Assembly: GCA_020881915.1 (NCBI GenBank) | Contig: JAJFPB010000008.1 | Location: 930,001 to 994,000, forward strand | Length of the DNA: 64,000 bases | Source: Paramyrothecium sp. XJ0827 | Taxonomy: Eukaryota > Ascomycota > Sordariomycetes > Hypocreales > Stachybotryaceae | Direction: 5' to 3' | Shown here: one piece after another, positions 35,401-46,667 of the stretch | How positions within the stretch are numbered: position 1 is the first letter of the stretch | Layout: each line of letters opens with the position of its first letter | The notes under the pieces: generated by a model | Database searches by the model: none | The model's input: the letters and a program-made list of their open reading frames with translations, nothing else | What the model was told of the DNA's origin: nothing | Position numbers and translations under genes: made by a program

Positions 35401-35857
35401 AGTTCACCCGAGCCGAAGACCGTCCACGACCCACTCGGGCCGCAAGTTCTCCTCCCAGGCACAGCCGACCCGGGGGGGCAGGGGTCCGGTTTAACCATGT
35501 TGTGGCCGTGGGGGCAGCGGCTGATCCATTCCTGCTTGATGCACGGCAAGGGTTTTCCGAGACGGCCTGGCCAAGCGTTACTTCAGGGGAAGCTGTACGC
35601 CGGGGAAGCTATTGACTCTTGAACATGATCGGGCCTCGGTAGAAAAACCCATCGATCTGCGACACGACCAATCGGGCACAGACTATGCCCATTTGGAACC
35701 ACTGATGGCTGGCCTCCGCACCCGAGATTTGGTGATCCACGTTTACTTCGCTAACCCCCACGCAACCTTGCCATTGACGGCGAGAAAGAGCAGAAGACCT
35801 GGCAGAGGATTGTATGTAGCAATGGTAGGGAAGAGGGATGCTGGTAAGCGCCTAAGG

Positions 35858-36021
35858 TGAGGTCATGTAAGGGCAAGATAGGATAGGTATTAGTAGGCTA
35901 CCTGACGCGGCTGTATCCCTGAGGTACCGCAGGGGCTCAGGTAGCAGAGGGCCAACCTTGACTAGCTTACCGAACGGTACCTACAATCCTACCTACCTGG
36001 GGTAGATAAGGTAGGTACAGG
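35858..36021. repeat. AGGTA/TACCT-rich island
   Basis: About 160 bp dense in AGGTA, GGTACC and TACCT words ('gataggataggtattagtag', 'ctacctacctggggtagat', 'aaggtaggtacaggcctacc'). It matches the islands at about 640-745 and 29213-29512. Confidence 0.6.
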
Positions 36022-39000
36022 CCTACCGGCTGGGGCCGGGCGAGAGGCCATCATGGTCACGATACTGATTAGAGTCGAGAACATGTAAATACCTAGCGTC
36101 AGGCGTTCAGACGTCCGGTGAGGTGTGAACACGAACATCAGGTGTGCAAGGGAAATGCCATGAAGACAATCATCTCAGTCCAAACCAATGAAAATGCGAA
36201 TAAAAGCAGCGACCAGTGCCCATCACAGAACACATCCTGTATCACCCAGATGCCTTTCGAGCTCGGTACAATTTCTCGGTCAATACGGAGCTAGGCAACT
36301 GGTATCTTTATAAGTGCCCATGCCAAATTTCAGAATCGCGATGATCAGCAGCGTTTATACGTCGTGTTACTGCGAACTTAGCAGGGACACCTGTCCTTTC
36401 GCCCATCTTTCTTAACATCCGGCCAGCGACGTCTTGACAGGGTACTCATCATGACACACGGGCTCAAATTAGGATACCAACGAATCATAGAAGAACACAT
36501 CCTTTTAGCAGTATTGTAACGTCTAACTGTGGAGCGGCCTCTAATTGTCTGTCCATCGGTAGTTCCGGCTCCGCAGCATCGCTTAATTACCTGCTGGAGA
36601 AGGGTGGGGACGGAAAGCGTAAGCCACACGCAACCCCTCTCCGCAAATATCCCTCGACACCAGTGCCTGACATTACCGTCAAATCGAGCAAGGTTGGGCA
36701 CCTCAGACCAGGATTGGCTTTGATGAAGTGTTAGCTGTTCCTTCGGTCTTCTTTACACAAAATTGATGATTTCATGTAGAACATTGACACCTCGAATACA
36801 GATCACCCCTGATCTGGGGTTCATCGTGACAGCTTTACTATGTCACATAAGTTCTTATACTGATGCGAAATCAAAATTAGGAAGGCTTGCATACTCTCGT
36901 CCCCATCCTGAACCTGACTTCCAGCAGATGCTTCACACATGCCAGCATATGTGGGTTCCCAAAACCCCGAGAAGGCTACGGGTCGAATGTCACACTTGCA
37001 TGCCGGTGAGGGCGAACCTGCATCAACAAGACGCGCCAGTCAAGCCTCATTTTGCTAGTTTTGTGCCCAATTTTCTGTCATAAACGTGGGGACCGGAGAC
37101 TAGACCCTTCGTTTCGGGCCTGCGCTGCTGGATCCTTCAAGGCACGTGGTGAGGACATGCCATGCAGAAGACAACGGCACGATCCGATGTTTCTCAGAAA
37201 CGATAAATCACAAGACCGGGGGCCGTCGCATGAGCAGGTACTTCCGATGGACTTGGGGAGTACATGTGGCCTGAGGTCAAGGTCGGGTGCGCTCGCAGTG
37301 TCCAGCTTACCTTGGCAGTTTTGGTTATTGGATCTCCTGGGGATGAGGGCTGAGTCCAAACGAAGATCCAGGACGTCCAACGCCCATCAATGACTGCAAG
37401 TTGCTCCGACCGAGACCACTCACAGCACGAAACGTAGGCTCGACAAATTTCGGTGTTGGGATGCAGGACTCACCGCTAATCTGTTGTCATCAAACCGAGA
37501 GCTAATCAGGACTGACCGGCCAAGGACAGCCCGAAGTCCTATTCAATCATCTATCGAGTCGTTTTGAAGCTGGATTGAAGTCGTAGTGATGGTATGGTAG
37601 TGACAATACCTGGAGTTGAAGGCGTCTTGGACGTTAGGCTATTCTCTCCAGAAGTCCTGCCTCAGCCCGCCGGCCCCTTGCATTTAACTGCTCGCATGAT
37701 TCCGTTGGCGAAGCCCTTCAGGATCAAGCCAAAGAAGAGGGCGTGACTGTGGAACGAAGAACTGTCTCATCGCTTGAGACACAGTAGGCCGTAGTAACAA
37801 GTCAAAGACTTTCCGCGCTGCAAAAAGGAGGTGGCATCCTTAACCCCCATGCCCGTGTCCAACAGTTGACTGGAGAGGAGCTGGGATCAGCCCACCCCAG
37901 AGAGTGTGAGATCAGAAGCAATGAGGCAGCCCAGCTATGACATGACCCCTGACTAGTATTCTCAACCAGGATCAGCCCTCAGCAGCACTTGGGCCTGAAG
38001 GATTCCGTCTCAGACTGGAGCTGCCCCTTCTACCGTCTTGAGTAACGTATTCAAGGCCAAGGATCCAACGGCATTTGCACAACCAGGCGTAAAGTCGGGT
38101 TGGTAGGATGTGTAGGGGGTGCCATTCCAGCGGAATCATAGAACCAAACTGGCGTGGGAGAAGCACGAATCAGGCAGGTCATGGGGTCGCTTAGAGAGCG
38201 CGATCTTTGAATCGTCCCAGTCCTGTACACCTGAAGAGCCCCGGAGAGATAGGGACACCCACAAGCTTTTGGCCACAACCATTGGGGCGCATGCACGGTG
38301 GTCGGGCCACGTGAATGTTGTGGGCTTGCCAGGATGCGGGCTCCTCGCAACTGGGGCGAACGGAAGCATGCCCCAGAGATTTGGTTCAGCCGTCCTAGTG
38401 CTTTCCGGCTGCTGGCCAGAGCCTCTTTCCCGAACAGCCAATAGCATCGCTCCGCGTGCAACCTCGATTGTCGTGGAAATTTGGCGTTTTGAAGCTATTC
38501 AGACTTGCGTGAACGGTCATTGCCTCCGACCGTGCGGCCCTGAGTCCAGCGTCCCCCGAGTAAGGAGCCGCCGCAGCGAGTTGTACGACTGAGCCCGCAC
38601 TAGAGTCACTTTCATTTGAGGGACGCGTGGCAAGGGCTCGCGGAGCGACCAGCCCACTACAGGGTCCAGTAGCGTCGGGCTACCGGAAGATCAGACGGAG
38701 AACTGCCTCCACCCGCCGAACGTTTATTTTGACCTCGCTTGCTGGAATAGTCTGTCAGCAATTCATTCATCGCAATGGCAACCTTCGTTTTCACTGACAG
38801 GAATTCTCCAGGTAATCCGAAGAACTCGGATAATCAGTCAAGCTCGCAGGCCCCCTGACGTGCTGGAACGAGGCGGGGAACGCCCCCAGAATGCCGAGCG
38901 TAGCTTATTCTGTGTTATGCGCATCAAGCTGAACAAGCGGCGGTGTCGCGCAAGACACGAACGAGGTCGAGTCGTCTCTCTCGTCAGGGCCAGGATGTGG

Positions 39001-40843
39001 TTGAATGAGGGCGAAAAGGTAGAAGAGGTGGGGAAGAATGGCGATGTCGTCGCCGGCCCACGACAGGTGCCCACGACAGGCAACCTCGTCGGAACGAGGC
39101 AACCAGGCTAGCAGACAATGGCGGCAAGTTCCCCGCAAGAGCTTCACGTCGGACACCGGATACCCGGACCACGACACAAGGTCTGCTCCTTATGGCATCT
39201 CTCAGATATCGCACTTGCTACGGGCCACATGCTACCTGATTGTGTGCACGACAACTCACATCTGTCGTGAGCACACATCTCGTCACCTTCCTGACTTGGT
39301 TGGCAAGAGAGACAGGTATGGCTACGGGCTAAGTGCGATGGCAGTTGACCGCTGATTCTACTTTTTCGGGGCGTGGCGACCCTGTCAAGAGCAGAATCAA
39401 CATGGGGGTTTACGCACATTCTGTGCGCTTGGACACAATTTCTGTTCCCGACCAGCTCTTTGGAAAAGTGTTGTCAGTCCCTGGATGATGGGTTGGCTCG
39501 CACATGCGAATGCAAACACAGTCCTACGAAGCTTTCTAGTTGGCTGTTGCTGAATCTCATGCTGCCTACAAGTTCCATGGGCACTGGCTGGGGTCGCCCG
39601 AGTACCACACCAGCCATAACGGGGTCTCTATGGGGGCCAAAAAACCTCGAAAGTGCCGTCTCCACTCTTGCTCGGCAAATCGACAGGTCCTCCTGACAAC
39701 GAAGTGCTGAGGCGTCTCATCCAGCCAATGGGGGGCTCAGCAACAACTGTTCGCTGTTGATCCCAGGGGTACGTGCAACGACCGGTGCGGGCACGACGCG
39801 CGGGCGCGGTAGCAGGTTCGGGCCCGTGAAGCGTGAAAGGTAGGGCTGACAGCTCATGGCCTGTCGGAAAAGTGCCTGCCAGTGAACAACGCACTGCCCA
39901 CTGTCTAGGCGCAAACGCATGTGTCGAGATGGCGATCGTCGGCTGTCGGCGAGAGGAGAGAGAACCTGCCAAGGTTGCCCGCAACAGAGATGATGCTGCG
40001 GAAGCCGCCCGCGCCCGTCATTGCTACACAGTGATGTGGCTTGTGGACGACGGCGACGACGACGGCGTCTGAGCTGACACCGATGGCGGAGCAAGGAAGA
40101 GGTAAGCCATTCGTCGCTTCTCGTGGTAGGTCTACACGGATGGGACCATTTCAAAGTGTATTAATGTCGGGTAATTTTGCGATGTCTCACTTGCATCTGT
40201 CCTTAACTCATCTGTGTTCACGCCCTTCATCCTGGTTTCGCGACATCTTAGTGGCGACTTGTCACGTACCTGCGTGCTGTAATAATAACCTCACTTAACT
40301 GTCTTGCCTCGCCTTGGCTTTCCTCCTTGTGCACGCATGATTGAGGGGAGGGGAGAGGGACAGTGCTGCAGACTACGTTGCCCGGAGACGTCACAGGCCA
40401 CCGTTGCTCGCTTTTCGGAGACTGCATTTCCTTAATTTCTCTCCGTAAAAGACGACAGAATGTGTACCATTTCTATGTTTGAGCGAGGTACACCTTGTAT
40501 GTCAAATGAGCGACCCGTACCAAGGTAACTGGGACACGTTACCGTCCGGCCGTGGCTTCCTCCCCTCCCATACCCTCTGCCTTACCTCATCCTGCCCTAT
40601 CTTACCATGCCACTTTTCTCGTCTATTCACAAACAACGCGCCGCGATTCGCGCACCAGCTGCTCCAAGCCGGCTATGCTAATGCACGTCTGGAGCGAGAA
40701 CTGGGAAACACATGTGCTCGGTCCCCCCTCCTCCATTTGGCGCGTTCTTCTTTAGGCTTGGCCTAGGTCTCTTCCCAAACGATGCCGCGATCCATCATCG
40801 ACGCTTCCACACGCCGTCCTCCGGCCTCTCCGCTCGCCCTCTC

Positions 40844-41953
40844 TCATCGCTTCAAATTATTTGCGAGCAGACTACCGTAGCCAATGACCATGGCAAAGAT
40901 AATCTTGGGATCTAGGAAGAAAGAGCCAACTAGGAAACTCGCGGCAGAGACAAATGCGATGCAGATGAAGACACTTGCCACCGGCGGCGTCACATTGAGA
41001 GCGAGCAGGGCCACGGGAACCCCGAAGAAAATCGCGAAGACCACGTTTAGCATCGCCTTTTGGAACCATTGGAGCCAACTGTCCGAGTAGTTGGTGTACC
41101 TCAGTTCTCCGTGGTCCTTGACAGCTGTGGAAAAGGGTTTCTGGCACCGCGTCAGCTCAGCCTTGCGCTCGTATGGTATCACGGTTTACTAACGAATATT
41201 TTCTTCCCCAAGCTGGTCTCCAGCCACGCGTTTATTGTGCTTTCGAAGGGGGCATTCGGGTGGAGGTTGATCCAAGCCTTCGGATCATTCGGCAGAGGCG
41301 GCTGACTGGGGTCGGCGCCCAGGGCGTGGTCACGGACGCCTCTTACCGTATCCTTACTCGGATGATCGAGTATATAGATGGCGGCCTGACACTTAAGGAA
41401 CATATCTAGTGGCAGGTAAGTCATACACTTGGCATCGTACTCGCTCTCAAACAGGCTTACAATATCGTGAAAATAGATCGATAAGGTCGTCTTCGATGGC
41501 TTCCTTCCTCGGGCTCCCCGTCTCCACCGCATGGACGAGCTCTTTATAGATTTGCACAACTCTGTCTTGGAAGATGTGCTGGCATCTGCTAGCTATCTCA
41601 TGGAGAGTAGGTGCGATCCTGTAGGAAGGGTCGATTATTCGAAGCTTGTCAATGGGGAAAGGCCCGTCGACTACGTAAAGGGCATCAGCATTCGCCTTTT
41701 TCTTGAAAAGGGTACCTACAATTAAACGATCCTTCCTCCCTCACGATCGAGCCGCCTGCTGTCGAACTTAATAATGTCAAGCCAGGATTGACGGGTGTCA
41801 CTCACGCTCCGCCGCATCGAGATCGTCGGAAGTTGGAGAAGCGGTCCTCCGCGGTTCAGCCGTCGCTGGAGCTGAAGGGTTGGAAACAGAGGTTTCCTGC
41901 TGCCCTTGCGCTGGCTGTCCATGGCCCCGAATTGCAGCAATCAGTGCTTGCAT
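40844..41953 (-). CDS. Fungal membrane protein, paralogue 2 (DUF6594-like?)
   Basis: Four exons in gene order: 41806-41953, 41461-41715, 41194-41405 and 40844-41140, giving 303 aa. The hydrophilic N-terminus (about 1-60, Gln/Ser/Pro-rich) is followed by the conserved block 'VDGPFPIDKLRIIDPSYRIA', then 'HPSKDTVRG' and 'WLETSLGKKIF'. Three hydrophobic C-terminal segments follow ('VVFAIFFGVPVALLALNV', 'FICIAFVSAASFLVGSFF', 'IIFAMVIGYGSLLANNL'). Every block has a counterpart in the gene at 29751-30823 and the four exons join in the same phases. The first ATG is not directly confirmed by the paralogue, whose N-terminus has diverged. Upstream frames from other starts overlap it and are shadows. Location is probably an internal or plasma membrane; no catalytic motif is visible. 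Confidence 0.75.
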
Positions 41954-42888
41954 TGTGTCTCAGTTGACCAAGTCGCGAGTGCTAATCAATGGGTCTCACT
42001 CGTATGCCAATCTGCCACCACTTCATGGCTATCACGGGTGCTGCCCTTATATACACAACCATTCTACTCACCGACGTTGCTTACCGGTTTTACTGCGACT
42101 TCAAAGCTCTGGCAAATGCTACCCAAGGCACCTGGTCATCGTGTCTATGCTGCACACTTCCTGACCGGGTTCAGGAAAGGCTGCGGTATCTCGCCAATCA
42201 CCCACACATGTCTTCGTGGACCGTAGGTCTCCTTGACCATGGAGTGGCACTGCGCCGCGTTGATTCGGTCAGTGACCAGAAGGCGGTGGTACAAGAGGGG
42301 CATGAACGATGTAGCGTTGGAGTACTGTTGATGTCAACAGTGGGGGCACGCCTGCAGAGAACGAATTCCCCGGGCGGTTGAGCAAAGCCAATGCAACACA
42401 AGCACAGCGTCTAGAAGAACGAATTATTGATAGGCAGCTCGAGCGTCTAATAGGCGCGCGCTATCTCCAACCTTGGTGCGGACATACTGAGCTTGCGGTT
42501 TCCTACGAACAAAATCACACATATTTCTCCCCCTCCTCCGAACACAATTTTCGGACAAGACACAATGTCAGTAGACAGATTTGCTGCATGGGCGGAGTTT
42601 AAATTTTGCCTATGAACTAGTCTGAGGGCAGATTGTCACCATATCATCCAACGTAGCCAGTATATGCCTTCAATTCCCTCGAAAATCCATTTCGCACTCC
42701 CACCTGCCCAAAGTTAGCTGATGCCCCCGTAGTGGAGGGAATAGTTCGAGCTTACAGCTTTTACAAATGACAGCGCCTTCAGACTGATATGCTGATCCCT
42801 CTGCGAGCCCTGAACGGTACCGTTGGCGGTACAAGATGGAGATGACGCATGGTCAGAGACAGTCCTTGGGATCAAGATAGCCTTTCGC
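41954..42888. other. Gene-poor stretch upstream of paralogue 2
   Basis: About 930 bp with the promoter of the minus-strand membrane-protein gene and the 3' side of the micro-ORF. No recognisable gene is present; the plus-strand frame at 41989-42381 has no family signature. Confidence 0.5.
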
Positions 42889-42999
42889 TTAAGACTTGAC
42901 AGGAGTCCCCTTAGGCTTGGGCTTGGGAATGGTCTCGACAGTGACTCTTTGAGTATCCTCAGACTTCTTGTCTTCTTTGGAATTGGCCTTGGGCGTCAT
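42889..42999 (-). CDS. Putative 36-residue micropeptide ORF
   Basis: A short frame starting in a good context (CACAATG) and encoding 36 very hydrophilic residues rich in Lys, Thr, Pro, Ser and Glu. It begins 'MTPKANSKEDKK' and ends in a Lys-Pro repeat ('IPKPKPKGTPVKS'). A consensus TATA box lies about 122 nt upstream on the same strand (43121-43127), with a CT-rich leader between them, an arrangement typical of well-expressed short fungal genes. I know no homologue. It could instead be the first exon of a spliced gene or chance. Confidence 0.4.
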   Translation of the reverse strand: MTPKANSKEDKKSEDTQRVTVETIPKPKPKGTPVKS

Positions 43000-45900
43000 T
43001 GTGAGGAATTGTGTGGCTATGGAACGATTGATTCCAAAAAGGTAGTGGTGAGTGAAAGAATGCGCAATGGGAAGAGCTTGATGATAACAAGTACAATCTC
43101 ATCAGGCGAGCATCGAAGCTTTATATACTCGTGGATTAGACTACTATCGTGGGTCAGGAACAGCTGCATGCTGTTCTTCCTCCCCGTCGGCCAAGTTGCA
43201 ATTTCCTTGCCGTCCTCGCCCACTCGAGCAGGGCATGCATGTCAAGGCAAAAGCAACAATCGACAAGGCTCCTCTGGGCCAAGCAGAGGCCAGCAAGACC
43301 CAAATGGCGCCGCATGTGTGCCGTTAGGGTGAAGAGGTAATGCGTGCAGACAACTGATAAATGATATATCAATGATAGCATGGCGTGGACGGACTTGCGC
43401 TATAGGCTCGTTTCAATACATTGACATGGGGCGGAACAGAAAATATGCCTTGTGGTGGCAAGGGCACAGCACATGAATGGATCATAGAGACCAACATCCG
43501 TGATTGCGGGAAGCCATGTCGACAAGAGTCTGGCCTTTTTTTGTTTTCTATCGCTTCCAATCGCGTTTGCAGCGAGAAGTAAAAGCTCAAGCGGGCCAGG
43601 TGCTCGCAGGAAGCTGTCAATCTGTCAGATATTGAAATTAGACGGGGTTCGACATATCCCCACATCCTTTGTGGTTTGACCTGTCCAATATCAGACTCGG
43701 GTAGGGCCAGTAAGACAAGGAGCTTCGAGATCCCTATGATCAATCTTTTCCTTAACTCGGACCAGAGTTTCATGTACTGCAATGTGGTTATCTTCGCCGT
43801 GGCTTTCCTCGACAACGATAGCACAAGAGCTGCTGCTCACAGCAGCTGGGTGGAATTGCCTAGAATTTGGACGCTCACGCGTAGTTTAGCTCATGTCGTA
43901 ATCTGCGTAATTGCCAGAAGATTCCACCTGGGCGCCAATCGGGTCATGCCTGGCATGCAGGCGGGCAGCTGATGTCGCGTTCCCTTGTTGCACGCGGCTC
44001 AAAAACCAGGATCTCTGCTCCCGCTGTTTGTTCTTGAGAGAAGAGACCACAGCGTACCGGGCTGGGCACATGAATGCCGAATCAGGAACGCTAATCCTCT
44101 CCCGTTTATGAGCAGACAATCTCGGTGCGCCAGCGATGCACCTGCGCCATATGTTCACTAGTAGACGTCCAGGTTCTAGTATCAAGCTGATACCATGAGA
44201 CGGCCTCGGCATCAAGACTCGCCCACACCGGGTGTGGGCCACGCCTCTCAATATCAGAATGAGACAAGTAATTCGAAGCAGAGGAAAGCCCAAGCCAAAG
44301 CCCGTCGACCAATGGTGCATGCAGTCCCTAAACCTGGACGATGATCCCAGCTGCTACGCCCGCTTTGGTAAGAGTTCCGGGAGGGGGGTTTCTCAGAACC
44401 GAGGACAAGCCCTGCAGTGACGCTTAACCTTCACGAGCGACCCCCAGGCGTTTTTTTAATGAAAAATGTTAACCAAAAATTAGGAATCTAAGCAAAGAAA
44501 ATCCAAAGTCGAAAAAGGTCGGCAGCGTACATGGAAGCTGCATATATGATATCTTTTCTTTTGTGACCAAGGCATGAACTCCCTAATCATTGAATCCAGA
44601 CCACTCAGCAGAAAAGTAGTCTCGGCGGTGAAGAGAGGTGTGCGCCTCCCGTTTCCACTTTCCCCCGACATCGTGATCGTCCGTTGGCCTCACAGCCGTC
44701 ACCATCGCTTACGCAGAGGCTTCCCTCCTCGGACCGATCCCCCCCAGAAGTCTTAGCTTTCACATCACAGCAGCTCGATACATTTTCACAGAATGTCACG
44801 ATTATGCATCGATCAAGCGTTACTTTGAGTGAGCACTAAGTGCATCTCGCTTACCCGGCAGACCCCCCATGCTACGGGTGCTTTCCGCTGGTACCTTGCA
44901 CTGTCCAAGAAAGAGAGTATCCTATTGCATAATGCACAATACGTCAGGTAGTAGTTATGCCGCGAGATGTAAGTAGTGGTATGCTTGATGCCGCGCCCAG
45001 CGCATTACAGCAAGCAATTATCGCCAGAACACCTCCCTAGTTTGGATTCAGACACCATGCGTCTTGTCTGCAATGGTCAAGTGGGCCAGGAAGCTTGAGC
45101 AGGAGTAGTAAAACGTGGAAGATTCTTCAGCTGCCTGTCAACGGCTCCATTGGTCCATACTTCGGTCGTGTCGCATCACACAGTGAGGTTTGTTGTGGCT
45201 CAAACGGGCCAGTAAGGCAACATTGCAGTAAACTATCGTGCTGAGTGGTCAGCATAACACTTGTCCACATAACCACGCCGATCAAAGTGTACAGCTGCGG
45301 GGACGACCTGTAACACGGTCACTCATTACAGTCTCCCTACTTTGCTCGTATGTTTGATCACAACATACAAATCCAGAGGCCGTAGGTTACCACCTATTTG
45401 AGTCTGGTGGACTTGTGTGGTGGCACGCAATTGGAAAGCTTGAAGTTCTTTACATTGTGATCTTTTCTGTGCAGCCATGTACTGCGCAGTGAGAGGGAAA
45501 GGCGAGAGCAATCCTTCTGGAAAGGTTATCTGAGTCTCAGACCCGTTATCAGTCCCTGTAGGATCCTCGCTGTGTTTCTAATACACATTTCATACGAATG
45601 GTAGCGAGTTATTAAGAAAGGATAGTATTGCTCAAACACCTACGATATCCACAATGATAGATAGAACACATACATCCAACTCCGTCTTCTGGTTCAGAAT
45701 TGATAGCCTCTGATCTTTTTGAAGAGTTTACCGGCATCCTCAAACAATGAAAATCAATGCTATATTTATTCGCGAGATTTGGGGAAAGGGAGGCAACGTA
45801 GCATAAACATAAGGAAGCACAAAAGGATCAAAAGAGATGAAGATAAAAATAGGAACACGAAACACTAATCCATCAATATGTACTATTACTCCAAGTACAG

Positions 45901-46667
45901 TACCATCCGTGAATCACCGCACCGGTTTTTCACTCTCACTGGTCCAAAGAGCCAGGCACCAGCCATCTGTTGCTTCACACAAAGGGTCCCTTAAAGTACC
46001 AGTTGTGCACAATGCAAACACAAACACTTGGATTATCTTTCGGTCTCCAAGTCCACGTATGGTAAAACCCCTTTCGCCTGCTAGAATATTTCCGGCTTCA
46101 ATTTCTCAGGCTCTCCGCATAAAAGGCCGGCCAGGGCGACAACTGCGTCCTCTGCCGTATGGCCAACTGCCACCGGAAACCTTTTTTTTGACTTGGTGCA
46201 ACCTGGCCAGCTGATAACGGCTGCTCTCTGATTCGGGAGCTTCAAGATTATATCGCCGAGAACTACCGGTACCGCCACTGTGTAAGGAAATGCAAACGCT
46301 CAATGGCCTTGGTCAGTTTCCTATCACTCACACCAGCCTGAACATCAGCAAATATCAAGAAGCCCGTGTTTCTCATAATAAGCTGCCTTCCTCCATCATA
46401 TTTGCGGTTCAATCCTTTTGGAATGCTGATGAAATCCAACATTGCTTTGTAGACGCTACGAAAGCAGAGACAAGTCCTTGTGCATCACTTGTGCTGAGTC
46501 ATTCTTCGCCTTTTTCGAGAGCCATCACCAACAATCACTCTCTTCGCTTTACCGTCTGTTCACTTACCGAGGGCGGTCCTCACCCCTTTCTCTAAACCTC
46601 TCGAATCTTCGACCCTCCCGACTTACACGCCACCAAGTCTCCTCTCACTATATTCTTACGACCGATC
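43000..46667. other. Gene-poor region, right part of the island
   Basis: Apart from the TATA box of the micro-ORF I see no intact gene. A minus-strand frame at 43369-43824 contains a stretch ('RLEAIENKKRPDSC') reminiscent of a decayed ankyrin repeat, but this is weak. From about 45600 the DNA becomes AT-richer. The last 150 bp (about 46500-46667) are CT-rich and look like the promoter of the kinase gene. Confidence 0.5.
43121..43127 (-). promoter_or_regulatory. TATA box upstream of the micro-ORF
   Basis: 'GTATATAAAGC' on the minus strand, about 122 nt before the ATG at 42999. The leader between them is pyrimidine-rich ('aagctcttcccattgcgc', 'cactaccttttt'-like) and reads as a 5' UTR. Confidence 0.45.

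Larger units (their letters stand above)
30824..40843. other. Gene-poor region between the two membrane-protein paralogues
   Basis: 10 kb in which I find no convincing gene. It holds the perfect 96-bp tandem duplication (32286-32481) and an AGGTA-rich island (35858-36021). A pyrimidine-rich patch near 40545-40640 ('cctcccctcccataccctct') resembles a plus-strand promoter but leads into no recognisable gene. Open frames of 100-190 codons here have no family signature. Confidence 0.5.

Noticed and set aside
35166..35622. Overlapping 127- and 144-codon frames on opposite strands
   Set aside because: Neither resembles a known protein and both share the same bases; treated as chance.
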